The notes: generated from the letters alone by a model not told the origin. Counted from the first letter of the stretch, positions 1 through 7,467 are shown. The stretch is 27,184 nt of DNA from Anaerolineae bacterium (GCA_020433835.1 JAGRBY010000023.1:1-27184), one strand, 5' to 3'. Program-made: numbers and translations.

Positions 1-326
1 GGGAACTGCCAATCGACCTGGCTGCGCTGCGATACGTAGGCAATGCAGATGTGCTCACCCGGCACGTGGCCATAAATATCGACCTGACCCCGAGACGGAG
101 TCAATATGCCGGAGATGACGTTGAAAAGCGTGCTCTTGCCCGCGCCGTTTGGCCCGATAACGGCCACACGCTCGCCAACGTGCAGTTGAAAGGTAATATC
201 GCGCAGAGCAGCGGTGTTATTAAAATGCACGCCAATATCTTTCAATTTCAAGACCGGGCGGCTCAAATCGTGCTTGTCCGATGGCGTGCCAATGTGCAAA
301 ACGGAGGCAGATTGCGTCAGTTCCAT
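1..326 (-). CDS. Metal (Zn/Mn) ABC transporter ATP-binding protein, N-terminal part
   Basis: This is the ATPase subunit of a cluster-9 (Zn2+/Mn2+) uptake ABC transporter. It would power import of metal delivered by the lipoprotein encoded just upstream. Translating the minus strand from the ATG at 326 gives about 108 residues before the window edge. They include a Walker A motif GPNGAGKST and a Q-loop region reading YVSQRSQVDWQFP, which is the typical Q-loop of ZnuC/MntB/SitB-type ATPases. The ABC signature and Walker B lie beyond the window. The N-terminus carries about 25 extra residues before the ABC fold begins (VLKLKDIGVHF). An AGGAT Shine-Dalgarno lies just before the ATG. The gap to the upstream binding-protein gene is only 9 bp, so the two form an operon. 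The permease is presumably further left. Family assignment is firm; Zn versus Mn is not decided by this subunit. Confidence 0.9.
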   Translation of the reverse strand, partial: MELTQSASVLHIGTPSDKHDLSRPVLKLKDIGVHFNNTAALRDITFQLHVGERVAVIGPNGAGKSTLFNVISGILTPSRGQVDIYGHVPGEHICIAYVSQRSQVDWQF

Positions 327-335
327 AAAATCATC

Positions 336-1403
336 CTATTTTAAGGCGTCTACAATAGCCTTTGTATTGTAACGAATATAATCAATATAGGTTTCGGCTC
401 CACTGCCGGCCGGCCCTAACGAGCCGGTGTAAAGCGGAACAAGTTGTGTACCGGTGTCAGCGGCCACCTGCTCAGCCAAGGTCGGGTTGACGGATGTTCC
501 CACAAAAAGAGCCGGAGTGTCAAATTCGGCAATAGCTTCCTGCAATTTCGCCATCTCCTGAGCCGATGGTTCGGCGGCGGTGCTGTAAGAAGGGATGACA
601 GCTCCCACAATCTCCAAACCGTAACGGTCGGCGTAATAACCGAACGCATCGTGATCGGTCACCATCTCTCGATTTTCGGGCGGAATGGTTTCGACCTGCT
701 CAAAAACCCACCGGTCCAGATCTTCCAGTTGGGCTTTATATGCCTCGGCATTGGCCTGATAAGTTTCGGCGTGGGCCGGATCAAGTGCGCTTAAAGCGGT
801 CTCAATATTATACACGTAAACGAGAGCATTGTAAGGCGTCATCCAAGCATGAGGATCGACACCATCGTGATGATGGTGATCCGCTTCGCTGTGCTCATCT
901 CCCTCTTCATGGTGTTCGTCTTCCGCGTGTTCCTCATCATCCTTATCAAATGCTTGGGCCTCAACCCCATTCGCTACGCGAATAGCAACCGCTTCGCCTC
1001 CGGCATTTGCGATCAACTCATCGAGAAATTCCTCGAAGTTAAGGCCGTTGGCAAAGACAACATCGGCATCAGCGACTGCCGCCGCATCTTGCGGAGCCGG
1101 TTGGAAAGCATGCGGATCGCTGCCGGGCGGCATGAGAATGGTCAATTCCACCAGATCGCCGGATACATTCCGGATCATATCGCCGATAATATTAGAAGTC
1201 GCCACCACCTGGAGTTTCTCTCCGTCAGCCAACGTCACCGGAGCGAGGTCGGTTACCGCTGTATCCTCGTGGTCTGCATCCGTCTGCGAATTCATCATCT
1301 CGGCCTGTTGGTTGCTTTGATCTTGTTGAGCCGATCCACAAGCCACGATGAACAGACTACCAACAATTATAAAAATTAGCGGTACTAACTTTCTAGAGAA
1401 CAT
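336..1403 (-). CDS. Zinc-type ABC transporter substrate-binding lipoprotein (ZnuA/TroA-like)
   Basis: This is the extracytoplasmic metal-binding protein of the ABC importer (SBP cluster A-I). Starting at the ATG at 1403 it has 355 residues. It opens with a lipoprotein signal (MFSRK, hydrophobic stretch, lipobox IVAC, Cys22), so it should be membrane-anchored outside the cell. Putative ligands are His98 (DPHAF), His185 (DPHAW) and His251 (TDHDAF). Three histidines favour zinc over manganese. A His/Asp/Glu-rich loop at about 156-180 precedes DPHAW, as in ZnuA. The fourth ligand is unclear: where relatives have Glu or Asp I read FVGTSVN and LYTGSLG. An ATG at 1442 would add 13 residues (MILDLIYVRKRRI), but AAAGAGG sits 8 nt before the 1403 ATG and nothing similar precedes 1442. 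The ATPase gene follows 9 bp later. Confidence 0.9.
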   Translation of the reverse strand: MFSRKLVPLIFIIVGSLFIVACGSAQQDQSNQQAEMMNSQTDADHEDTAVTDLAPVTLADGEKLQVVATSNIIGDMIRNVSGDLVELTILMPPGSDPHAFQPAPQDAAAVADADVVFANGLNFEEFLDELIANAGGEAVAIRVANGVEAQAFDKDDEEHAEDEHHEEGDEHSEADHHHHDGVDPHAWMTPYNALVYVYNIETALSALDPAHAETYQANAEAYKAQLEDLDRWVFEQVETIPPENREMVTDHDAFGYYADRYGLEIVGAVIPSYSTAAEPSAQEMAKLQEAIAEFDTPALFVGTSVNPTLAEQVAADTGTQLVPLYTGSLGPAGSGAETYIDYIRYNTKAIVDALK

Positions 1404-1421
1404 TATACGCCTCTTTCTTAC

Positions 1422-1446
1422 GTAAATGAGATCAAGTATCATTTAC
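1422..1446. promoter_or_regulatory. Inverted repeat in the leader of the metal-transport operon
   Basis: A perfect 8-bp dyad (GTAAATGA, 9-nt spacer, TCATTTAC) lies 19 bp upstream of the chosen start of the binding-protein gene, overlapping the alternative 1442 start. It could be an operator or a leader hairpin. No named regulator consensus is matched exactly. Confidence 0.35.
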
Positions 1447-1490
1447 CGACAAAAAAATTGGCTTCGTGTCACATCATAACGCAGCCAAAA

Positions 1491-1505
1491 TGAGATATTG
1501 TCTCA
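1491..1505. promoter_or_regulatory. Candidate Fur/Zur-family 7-1-7 operator
   Basis: TGAGATATTGTCTCA is a 15-bp imperfect palindrome of 7-1-7 form with 6 of 7 half-site positions matching. It lies about 88 bp upstream of the binding-protein start and about 12 bp upstream of a TATGAT hexamer on the minus strand (1473-1478). Fur-family regulators, including Zur, bind 7-1-7 dyads, so the architecture fits a zinc-uptake operon. The assignment rests on shape and position only. Confidence 0.35.
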
Positions 1506-1579
1506 ATTATGAAGTGTAAGGGATGATTTGTCAAATTAGTGTCTTAGACAGAGCAGGGTCTTTTAAGCTTATCTTTGAT

Positions 1580-2209
1580 TTAGAGGGAAGAAAGAATATT
1601 GCGCAAAGCTTGGGCTTCGAAAGGATGCAACGGCTGTTCGGTTCCCCGGCCAAGCGCCAGGGCGGCGTCGATCAATTCGGGGGTCAGCAATTTGCGATCC
1701 AACCGGGCTTCGATGAGCGACAGGCGCTGGGCCGGAAGATTTGGTCCGGCAGCAGCCAGCCGCACGTGGCCGGTGATCATCAATTCGGGGTGCAGGTCCA
1801 GCCGAACGGTACACCCGTACGGTTCGGCAGCGGTGAAGCGATAGTGACCGCCTTCATTGAGCGGCGGCAGGCGCATGAGGTTGAGCGGGAATTGATCGAG
1901 CGGCAGGCGAGCGCGGTAGGTCAAAAAGCCGGGCAGGGGAAACACCCGCGTCTCATCATCGATAACTGCATTGACCTCGGCATCGAGCACCAGGAGGCCG
2001 GTCAGCAAAGCGTCGATGGCTGGCGAGCCGCTTCGGTGCAGAGCTTCGGCCAGGGTGAGTGAGGCTTCGCTGGACAGATCGAAGTGGGCCAGGATTCTGG
2101 GGATTAAGCCATCGGCAAAAACTTGGAGATTTTGATCTTGAGCTAACTGGGCCAGCGTGGCTTTAGTTGTGAGATGCAGTCCATCCGGGCGGACAAGGGT
2201 GATAGACAT
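1580..2209 (-). CDS. Shortened CO-dehydrogenase/xanthine-dehydrogenase FAD-subunit-like protein
   Basis: The 209 residues resemble the FAD-binding medium subunit of molybdenum hydroxylases (CutM/XdhB type). I recognise the pattern from the order of blocks: DGLHLTTKATLAQLAQD near residues 8-25; DALLTGLLVLDAEV and the following VFPLPGFLT at about 65-95; and a C-terminal block GHVRLAAAGPNLPAQ with helix LDRKLLTPELIDAAL at about 146-185. The last matches the CODH FAD-subunit C-terminal domain. Family members are usually around 280-300 residues. The N-terminal FAD-binding segment with its AGGTDL-type loop is absent, as is the Asn-Arg-Gly block. No large (Mo) or small (2Fe-2S) subunit lies nearby. 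It may be a relic, or a repurposed scaffold without flavin. No good Shine-Dalgarno precedes the ATG. Both the function and the ability to bind FAD are uncertain. Confidence 0.5.
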   Translation of the reverse strand: MSITLVRPDGLHLTTKATLAQLAQDQNLQVFADGLIPRILAHFDLSSEASLTLAEALHRSGSPAIDALLTGLLVLDAEVNAVIDDETRVFPLPGFLTYRARLPLDQFPLNLMRLPPLNEGGHYRFTAAEPYGCTVRLDLHPELMITGHVRLAAAGPNLPAQRLSLIEARLDRKLLTPELIDAALALGRGTEQPLHPFEAQALRNILSSL

Positions 2210-2477
2210 GGGTTCTTTTACTCAAATATTTCCAAATATGCGTCAAGGATGATACTCCATTTCTCAAACAGCATCAAATTAACCGCATCGGCACATAGCC
2301 CAAAATTCTATGACCAACTTGTTTTTCTCTCGGACGGCTGGCATAATGTTTATTACACCACTGTAACGATTCCCCGTTCTGGCGGTAACCCGTTTACCAT
2401 CCTCTAGACCGATTATACCGGTTAGAGCACACTGAAAGATTATATCAAACTATCCACTCACAATAGGCACAATTAAA

Positions 2478-3005
2478 ATGAACCAGTACAAACCTTTTGA
2501 AACGCCCGACGGGCGACAGATTACGGTACGCCCAATCAATAAGAACGATGGCGACTTATTGATCGAGTTGTTCCGCAATCTATCGTCTGAAACCAAACGG
2601 TTTCGATATAATGCGAATATGGACCATATTAGCGATGAGATAGTCCACCAAGAATCGCGACGATTGTCTAACTTGGACCCGAATCTGCATTTTGCCCTAA
2701 TTGCCTTTAGCACCAGCCCAGAGGCCGAAGAACCTATTGGCGTCGCTCGATTTGCCCGCCTATCGGAAAATGGCGCCGAGGCTGAAGTGGCTATCGTTAT
2801 CCGAGATGATTTTCAAGCTCAGGGGCTAGGCCGCCGTCTGTTAGCGATGCTGACCAGGGTGGCCTGCCGGCGCAATATCAATCGCTTTGTTTTTATGACC
2901 ACTTCGGATAATACTCCCATGATCAAACTGGTTAAAGACGTTTGGTCAGATGTAGAAATAGACAACCAGCAAAATGATCGAGAAATTTGGGCAACCATTT
3001 GCTAA
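2478..3005 (+). CDS. GNAT-family N-acetyltransferase
   Basis: The 175-residue product is a single-domain GCN5-related acetyltransferase, expected to move acetyl from acetyl-CoA to an amine. The N-terminal strand (GRQITVRPINKNDGDLLIELF) and the central EAEVAIVIRDDFQAQGLGRRLL segment are characteristic. QAQGLGRR at 113-120 is the Q/RxxGxG/A acetyl-CoA pyrophosphate loop. The opening resembles the GNAT domain of Pat/AcuA-type protein acetyltransferases (IRP..D...L..F...LS.E....RF), but the fused acyl-CoA synthetase-like part of long Pat proteins is missing, so the substrate cannot be named. The gene faces the glycosidase gene, with stop codons only 13 bp apart. There is no obvious Shine-Dalgarno; the start is simply the first ATG of the frame. 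Confidence 0.82.
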   Translation: MNQYKPFETPDGRQITVRPINKNDGDLLIELFRNLSSETKRFRYNANMDHISDEIVHQESRRLSNLDPNLHFALIAFSTSPEAEEPIGVARFARLSENGAEAEVAIVIRDDFQAQGLGRRLLAMLTRVACRRNINRFVFMTTSDNTPMIKLVKDVWSDVEIDNQQNDREIWATIC

Positions 3006-3025
3006 GGGGTAGAAATATCTACTCC
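3006..3025. terminator. Hairpin at the convergent junction of GNAT and glycosidase genes
   Basis: GGGGTAGA pairs with TCTACTCC across an AATA loop (8 bp including one G-U), exactly between and overlapping the two converging gene ends. The position suits a bidirectional terminator. Neither strand has a clear U-tract after the stem, so intrinsic termination is doubtful. Confidence 0.35.
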
Positions 3026-6000
3026 CGCACTGTAATCCCGTGAATCGACCACCACCAAGCGTCTGAGCGACCGGTTTGCTCGATGATAATGTAGCGTGCC
3101 GAACGCGATGTGAAGCTGACATCAAGCTGGGTATCGTTCTGATCGTTACGCGTCACTTCAGCCCAGTCGGAGCGGTTGGTTGAGAGCCACACTTTGTAGC
3201 CACGCGGATAATCATTGGGCGAGGCCACCGTATCCAACACCAGCCCGCTTACCGGACGAATTTCATTCAAATCGATCTCAAACCACATACCCGGTTGCTG
3301 CCGGGCCTGGCTGCTCCAGCGAGTAGACGGGTTTCCATCCAGCGCCTGCGAGAGATTGTCGACGCCGCTCGTAACGTTATTGTGGCTGGCCCGTACGCTC
3401 ATCGGCGGTCGGGTTTCCGTCGATTTGACGGTCAGTTCGTGGATCGACCACCACCAACTGCTTGAACTGCCGGTTTGCTCGATGCGAATATAGCGGGCCT
3501 GGCGCGGTGTAAAGCTGACATCGAGCGGACGCGTGTTCTGATCGTTACGGGCCACTTCCGCCCAATTCGAACGGTCGGTGGACAGCAAAATTCGGTAGCC
3601 GCGCGGATAATCGTTGGGCGAGGCCGCTATCCCCAACACCAGGCCACTGACCGCACGAATTTCATTCAAATCGACCTCAAACCACATACCCGGCTGCTGC
3701 GTGGCCTGGCTGCTCCAGCGAGTCGACGCTTGGCCGTCGATGGCTTGCTGGAGATTATCCGTGCCCAGGTGGCGATTGTTGTGGCTGGCGCTCAGCGACA
3801 ACTTGGCCTCACCGGCTACGTCGATGCGGTGAATCGACCACCAGTAAGAATCAGATTGGCCGGTCTGCTCGATGTGAATAAAGCGCACTTGCCGGGCGCT
3901 GAAGGTTACTTCCAAAGGCCGGTCGTTATTGGGATTGGTGGCGACGGTCTGCCAACTCTGCCCATCCAGCGACACTTTGACGATGTAGCCACGCGGATAA
4001 TCACGCGGCGACGAGTCGTTGTTGAGACGAATTTGACTGACGGTGCGCGGGCTGCCCAGATCGATGCGAAACCACATACCGGGGCGCTGCGTCAGGCGGC
4101 TGCTCCAGCGGGTCGCCGGGTCGTTGTCGATGGCTTGCTGTAGGTTGTCGGTGCCCTGCGTTTGGTTGTTGTGGCTGGCGCTGACGCTCAAATTACCAAC
4201 GGGCGGCGGCTCGACCACTTCCGGGGTGGCGGTGACGCGCACGTTTAGCGTCGGCACACCTTGCCAGGCGAACCAGGTGCGCAGCTCCTCGACCATATCC
4301 CATCGCACGTCATAGTTCCCGGCCACCCGCGGAATACTCAAATTGCAGGTGAGCGTCACGCTCTCGCCATAGGCCACATTGCGCGGCAGTGTGGTGCGAT
4401 TGTCGGCCCACAGCGAACCGGAAAGCTCCTGCCCCTCGGTCGTATACCAATGATAGCCCAGCCGGAACGGATTTTGGCCCCCGGCCACCCACGTTCGAGA
4501 GCCGGTATTGCGCACCGTCAGCTGCACCGCCTTAGTTTCGCCCGCAATGGCGACCGTGGGCGTACTGTGAGACACGTACTCGACGCCGTAGGCCGGGACA
4601 TCGACCCGACCAATCTTGAGGCACGAGATCGACCGCTTGGGCAGCGTTGCCCGCAAGACCGAGCCGGTCAGCGTCCCCGCCTGCTCGCGGAACCAGGCCG
4701 ATTCTTTGGTATTGGGCAGCGGCGGGTCGCTGTCGAGCCGGCCTTCGAAAATGTAATGGTCGACGCTCTGAGCCAGCCCGCCAAAGGCTGATAGGTCGAT
4801 GACTACCGGCAAATCCTGGCTAAAATGGCGGTTGATGGCGTGGAAGTAAATGGCCGTATCATCGGCGCTGACCACGACATCGAGATAGGCCACGCGCTCG
4901 GCGGGTTTGAGGCCGGCCATTTCAAACGGTTGGCGATACGTCGGCACGTTTTCCGAGCGCACGGACAGGACGCGGTCGCCGTGATGTTGGGCGTAGAACA
5001 TCATCATCTGGCCGGTCGGCAGAAAATAAGGCGGCGTTTGGCCGGTTTTATCGGCCCGAATACAGGTGATGCCCCAGCGGTTGCCGACCGTCAGCGACTG
5101 CGATCCAATTGCCACGGTGTCGGCGGCCCGCATGAAGGCGTGGACGTATCCGGCTGCCCCCACCCCTCTGGCAAAGGCCGAGTCGGGCGGCCATTTTGTA
5201 CCCGGCTGGTAGTCGAAACTCCACCAGCCGTTCCAGTTCCACTCGGTGATGGCCATTTTGTAGCCCAGCCGCCGGGCCTGGGTCAGGATGGTGCTGTTGA
5301 GCGTCGACTCGCCGCTGCTGTTGACCTCCGGCACCACTGTCCAGGTTGACCACACCTCTTGCTCGGTCAGCGATGGGATGGGAACCGGCTGGCCGTCTTT
5401 CAACACCTGGGTGATGTCCCACGGCATGTAGAGATGCTCAACAAAGTAGTGAACCTTATTGCCCAACCGCTCCCGGATCGATTCCATCAGGCTGGTGCGT
5501 TTGAACTGGACATCGACCATAATTTCAATGGCGGGATCGACGGCCCGCATGGCATCGACATAGGCGACCAGGCAGTCGAGATAGCGCCGGTCGATTTCAT
5601 CATGCCCCAGCCCCTGAGCCAGCAGCGTGTTGACGAAGAACCAGTTTTCATTGCCGATTTCCCAATATTTGACGCCATACGGGGATGGATGCCCGTTTTG
5701 GGCGCGTAAACCCGGCCAGTCGTACATTTTGGGCGGCAGTTGGGCGTTGAGCGGGGCGTTACAGTAGGCCACCAGCGAGGCGGCGTAGCGGGCGGCATCG
5801 GCCAGCGGTTTGCGCTGCAACATGCCATCGGCAAAGTTGACCACCAGATGCATGGCGATGCCGAGGTCTTCGCACATGCGCAGATATTCATCATAGCCGA
5901 AGAAGTTGGTGATTTCGTTGCCACGGGGATGGCTGACCGGGCGCGGGCCGGGCCGACCGGGCAGGTTATCGATCATATCGGCCCAATCGACGTAATCGAC

Positions 6001-6210
6001 ATCGCTGCCGCCGGGAAAGCGCAGGATGGGGATTTCCATTTGGCGCAGACGCTTTAAGACCTCCGGCTGGAGGGTGTGGGTGTTGGGCACCACCGCGCCT
6101 TCAACGCCCAATTCGCCGCCCCAACTGGGCCGCTCCAAAAAGTTGCCGAACAGGTTGGGATCAAGCGTGTGAAGCTGCTGGTTACTGACGATGAATCGAA
6201 TATCGGCCAT
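3019..6210 (-). CDS. GH51-like glycoside hydrolase (arabinofuranosidase-type) with Ig-like and three F5/8C domains
   Basis: This 1,063-residue enzyme probably cleaves alpha-L-arabinofuranosyl or related glycosides. Residues 1-400 read as a GH51-type TIM barrel: LDPNLFGNFLERP, then ILRFPGGSDVDYVDW at 62-76, then KYWEIGNENWF with acid/base candidate Glu188, then AITEWNWNGWW with nucleophile candidate Glu323. Residues 400-535 fit the beta-sandwich that follows the GH51 barrel. Residues 543-660 form an Ig-like domain (VRNTGSRTW). Three F5/8 type C (discoidin, CBM32-like) domains follow at about 673-801, 802-931 and 932-1063, each opening SASHNN or RASHNN and ending near WWSIH. GGAGG lies 10 nt before the ATG. 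No signal peptide is visible and a stop lies just upstream in frame. That is odd for a protein with carbohydrate-binding modules. Exact substrate unknown. Confidence 0.85.
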   Translation of the reverse strand: MADIRFIVSNQQLHTLDPNLFGNFLERPSWGGELGVEGAVVPNTHTLQPEVLKRLRQMEIPILRFPGGSDVDYVDWADMIDNLPGRPGPRPVSHPRGNEITNFFGYDEYLRMCEDLGIAMHLVVNFADGMLQRKPLADAARYAASLVAYCNAPLNAQLPPKMYDWPGLRAQNGHPSPYGVKYWEIGNENWFFVNTLLAQGLGHDEIDRRYLDCLVAYVDAMRAVDPAIEIMVDVQFKRTSLMESIRERLGNKVHYFVEHLYMPWDITQVLKDGQPVPIPSLTEQEVWSTWTVVPEVNSSGESTLNSTILTQARRLGYKMAITEWNWNGWWSFDYQPGTKWPPDSAFARGVGAAGYVHAFMRAADTVAIGSQSLTVGNRWGITCIRADKTGQTPPYFLPTGQMMMFYAQHHGDRVLSVRSENVPTYRQPFEMAGLKPAERVAYLDVVVSADDTAIYFHAINRHFSQDLPVVIDLSAFGGLAQSVDHYIFEGRLDSDPPLPNTKESAWFREQAGTLTGSVLRATLPKRSISCLKIGRVDVPAYGVEYVSHSTPTVAIAGETKAVQLTVRNTGSRTWVAGGQNPFRLGYHWYTTEGQELSGSLWADNRTTLPRNVAYGESVTLTCNLSIPRVAGNYDVRWDMVEELRTWFAWQGVPTLNVRVTATPEVVEPPPVGNLSVSASHNNQTQGTDNLQQAIDNDPATRWSSRLTQRPGMWFRIDLGSPRTVSQIRLNNDSSPRDYPRGYIVKVSLDGQSWQTVATNPNNDRPLEVTFSARQVRFIHIEQTGQSDSYWWSIHRIDVAGEAKLSLSASHNNRHLGTDNLQQAIDGQASTRWSSQATQQPGMWFEVDLNEIRAVSGLVLGIAASPNDYPRGYRILLSTDRSNWAEVARNDQNTRPLDVSFTPRQARYIRIEQTGSSSSWWWSIHELTVKSTETRPPMSVRASHNNVTSGVDNLSQALDGNPSTRWSSQARQQPGMWFEIDLNEIRPVSGLVLDTVASPNDYPRGYKVWLSTNRSDWAEVTRNDQNDTQLDVSFTSRSARYIIIEQTGRSDAWWWSIHGITVRE
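3100..4190. repeat. Intragenic direct repeats encoding the three F5/8C domains
   Basis: The part of the glycosidase gene coding for the last two F5/8C domains is nearly identical at DNA level in places. The blocks starting near 3258 and 3657 share long runs with only scattered differences, and the period is about 399 bp (133 codons). The third copy, near 4057, is more diverged. This points to stepwise tandem domain duplication, the two C-terminal copies being the more recent. Confidence 0.75.
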
Positions 6211-6246
6211 AGATTGTTTGCCTCCGAAGTGGATGAAAAACGCAGC

Positions 6247-6281
6247 TATCAGCGATCAGCTGTCAGCGCTCAGCCGTTAGC
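6247..6281. repeat. Heptanucleotide tandem repeat NNTCAGC
   Basis: Five consecutive 7-mers read TATCAGC, GATCAGC, TGTCAGC, GCTCAGC and CGTTAGC. The first two positions vary and TCAGC (TTAGC in the last) is constant. This is the style of short tandemly repeated repetitive heptamers known from filamentous cyanobacteria and also seen in Chloroflexota spacers. It lies about 37 bp upstream of the glycosidase start codon. Confidence 0.75.
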
Positions 6282-6390
6282 TGTATCGCGGAAGTGAATA
6301 GCGCTCTCGTTCGAGATGAATTATTTCTCGGTCTAACGCTTATCAACAATTGGTCTACAAAAGGCGTTTGGCGGCTCCACGGCCACTTTT

Positions 6391-6720
6391 TCCCTTGGAA
6401 TGAACGCCTTTGTTGGAAAAGATGCAAGTTTTCCAACAGAACGAACACGTTCGGCAACGCGAACGCCCTGTTTCCAACGTAACCTTCACGTTCGGCAACT
6501 CTTGTTTAAGTTTTCCAACAGAACGAACACGTTCGGCAACATCCCGTTAATTCTTTCCAACAGAATGATAACATTCGGCAACGCGAACGCCTTGTTTCTG
6601 TTGGAATGAACGTCCTCGGCTAGCCGAGACACCTGTTTCTGTTTGGAATAAGCGTCCTCGGCTAGCCAAGGCACCTGTTTCCGGCGGACGAAACGCCCTC
6701 GGCAAGGCGGATGACCATTA
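6391..6720. repeat. Cluster of palindromic interspersed repeats
   Basis: A 33-bp unit occurs identically at 6426-6458 and 6508-6540. It contains TTTTCCAACAGAACGAAC followed by ACGTTCGGCAAC. A diverged third copy is at 6552-6582 and a partial copy at 6488-6500. Copies 1 and 3 are both followed by GCGAACGCC(C/T)TGTTT. A hairpin at 6411-6438 pairs TGTTGGAAAA with TTTTCCAACA over an 8-nt loop. From 6601 a second unit of about 42 bp is repeated in tandem (6601-6642 and from 6643), each copy with CGTCCTCGGCTAGCC; in the first copy CTCGGCTAGCCGAG is a perfect 14-bp palindrome. A degenerate third copy follows near 6683. Spacing is irregular and there are no unique spacers of constant size, so this is not CRISPR. 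Confidence 0.8.
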
Positions 6721-7056
6721 TTTATCGGCTGAACTGCTGCCGGTAACGCCGGTGACTTATTTTTGCCAGATACAGCCGCCCGGATGAGTCGAAGGGCGTG
6801 TTGGTGTGAAAATAGCAAGGCTCCGCAACGCCAGGCACGTCAGGTTGATATATAATGAAAGGTTTTACGCCAGATCAGCTTGTTGTTTGTGCCGGTTTGA
6901 TATTGGGCAGAGAAGATGGGGGGTAGCAGGGGTGCTTTATTCGTTTGGAGAGAAGAGAGAATGTTTTTTTAGGACACAGCACATTACGTGACAAGCGGAA
7001 TGGTCTCGTGAATACGAATGTTATTAACATTGTAATCATAACGGGAGAAAACACAA

Positions 7057-7467
7057 TCAGGGGTATAAATCAACGGCCATAAGCCGCTGTCGTTCTTCAA
7101 CTCGGTTTGCATCGTTGAGGTGCAGCATTTTGGCTGTGACCCGACCTTCCGGTGTCAAAGGGGTAATTGTGGCTTCTTCCAACTTGAAGTGGTCAGCCCA
7201 TTGCTGGCGGCGCGGGTTATAAAAAGGGAATAGTTCTCCACTTTCGGGGTCGTACGAGCCAACGTTATATCCTTTGTAGCGATTACAACGCGTGCAGGCC
7301 AAAGCCAGATTGTCGGCCGTTGTTTCGCCATCATGCTGGCGGGGAATGATATGGTCAGCTTCGTGTTTGTGAGCCGAGACCTTTTGAGCTAACAAGCAGT
7401 ATTCGCAGCGGCCATTGGCTCGATCAAAAACTAACTGGCGTAGAGCTGTAGAAATACTCTCTGCCAT
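7057..7467 (-). CDS. HNH endonuclease
   Basis: This 136-residue protein is a stand-alone HNH nuclease, expected to bind a structural zinc and a catalytic divalent metal and to nick or cut DNA. Visible motifs are CEYC (Cys21, Cys24), EADHIIPRQHDG (Asp38, His39, with His45 in the second block), NLALAC (Asn53) and CTRCNRYKG (Cys58, Cys61, Asn62). Together they give the full C-x2-C / DH / H / N / C-x2-C-N set. A C-terminal extension of about 70 residues includes FPFYNPRRQQWADHF, common in this subfamily. The start codon overlaps the stop of the upstream gene (TAATG), so translation is coupled. Small HNH proteins of this type are frequent in cyanobacteria and Chloroflexota beside a small partner. 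Whether they act in defence, as a toxin-antitoxin pair or in homing is not established by the sequence. Confidence 0.88.
   Translation of the reverse strand: MAESISTALRQLVFDRANGRCEYCLLAQKVSAHKHEADHIIPRQHDGETTADNLALACTRCNRYKGYNVGSYDPESGELFPFYNPRRQQWADHFKLEEATITPLTPEGRVTAKMLHLNDANRVEERQRLMAVDLYP

Larger units (their letters stand above)
6211..7056. other. Non-coding stretch with several repeat types
   Basis: No convincing gene lies between the glycosidase start and the HNH endonuclease stop. The stretch holds a heptanucleotide tandem array (6247-6281), a palindromic interspersed-repeat cluster (about 6391-6720) and, further right, unremarkable sequence with an isolated TATAAT (6851-6856) lacking a -35 partner. 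A perfect 15-bp palindrome (AATGTTATTAACATT, 7017-7031) lies just downstream of the HNH gene. Open frames through the repeat cluster exist on both strands, but they are translated repeats without family resemblance. Confidence 0.7.

Noticed and set aside
416..1379. Open frames on the plus strand and in other frames over the metal-binding lipoprotein gene
   Set aside because: They are shadows of the minus-strand gene, which has a complete family pattern and lipoprotein signal.
6426..6600. CRISPR-like direct repeats
   Set aside because: Only two identical 33-bp copies with irregular distances, spacers that themselves contain pieces of the repeat, and no cas genes in the window.
6486..6818. 110-codon open frame on the minus strand through the repeat cluster
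   Set aside because: The translation is made of the repeat words, shows no recognisable fold and the frame fits the DNA repeat period; there is no good Shine-Dalgarno. Treated as translated repeat, not a gene.
6851..6928. TATAAT followed by a 23-codon ATG frame
   Set aside because: The ATG overlaps the -10 hexamer itself, no -35 is seen and the peptide is too short to support.
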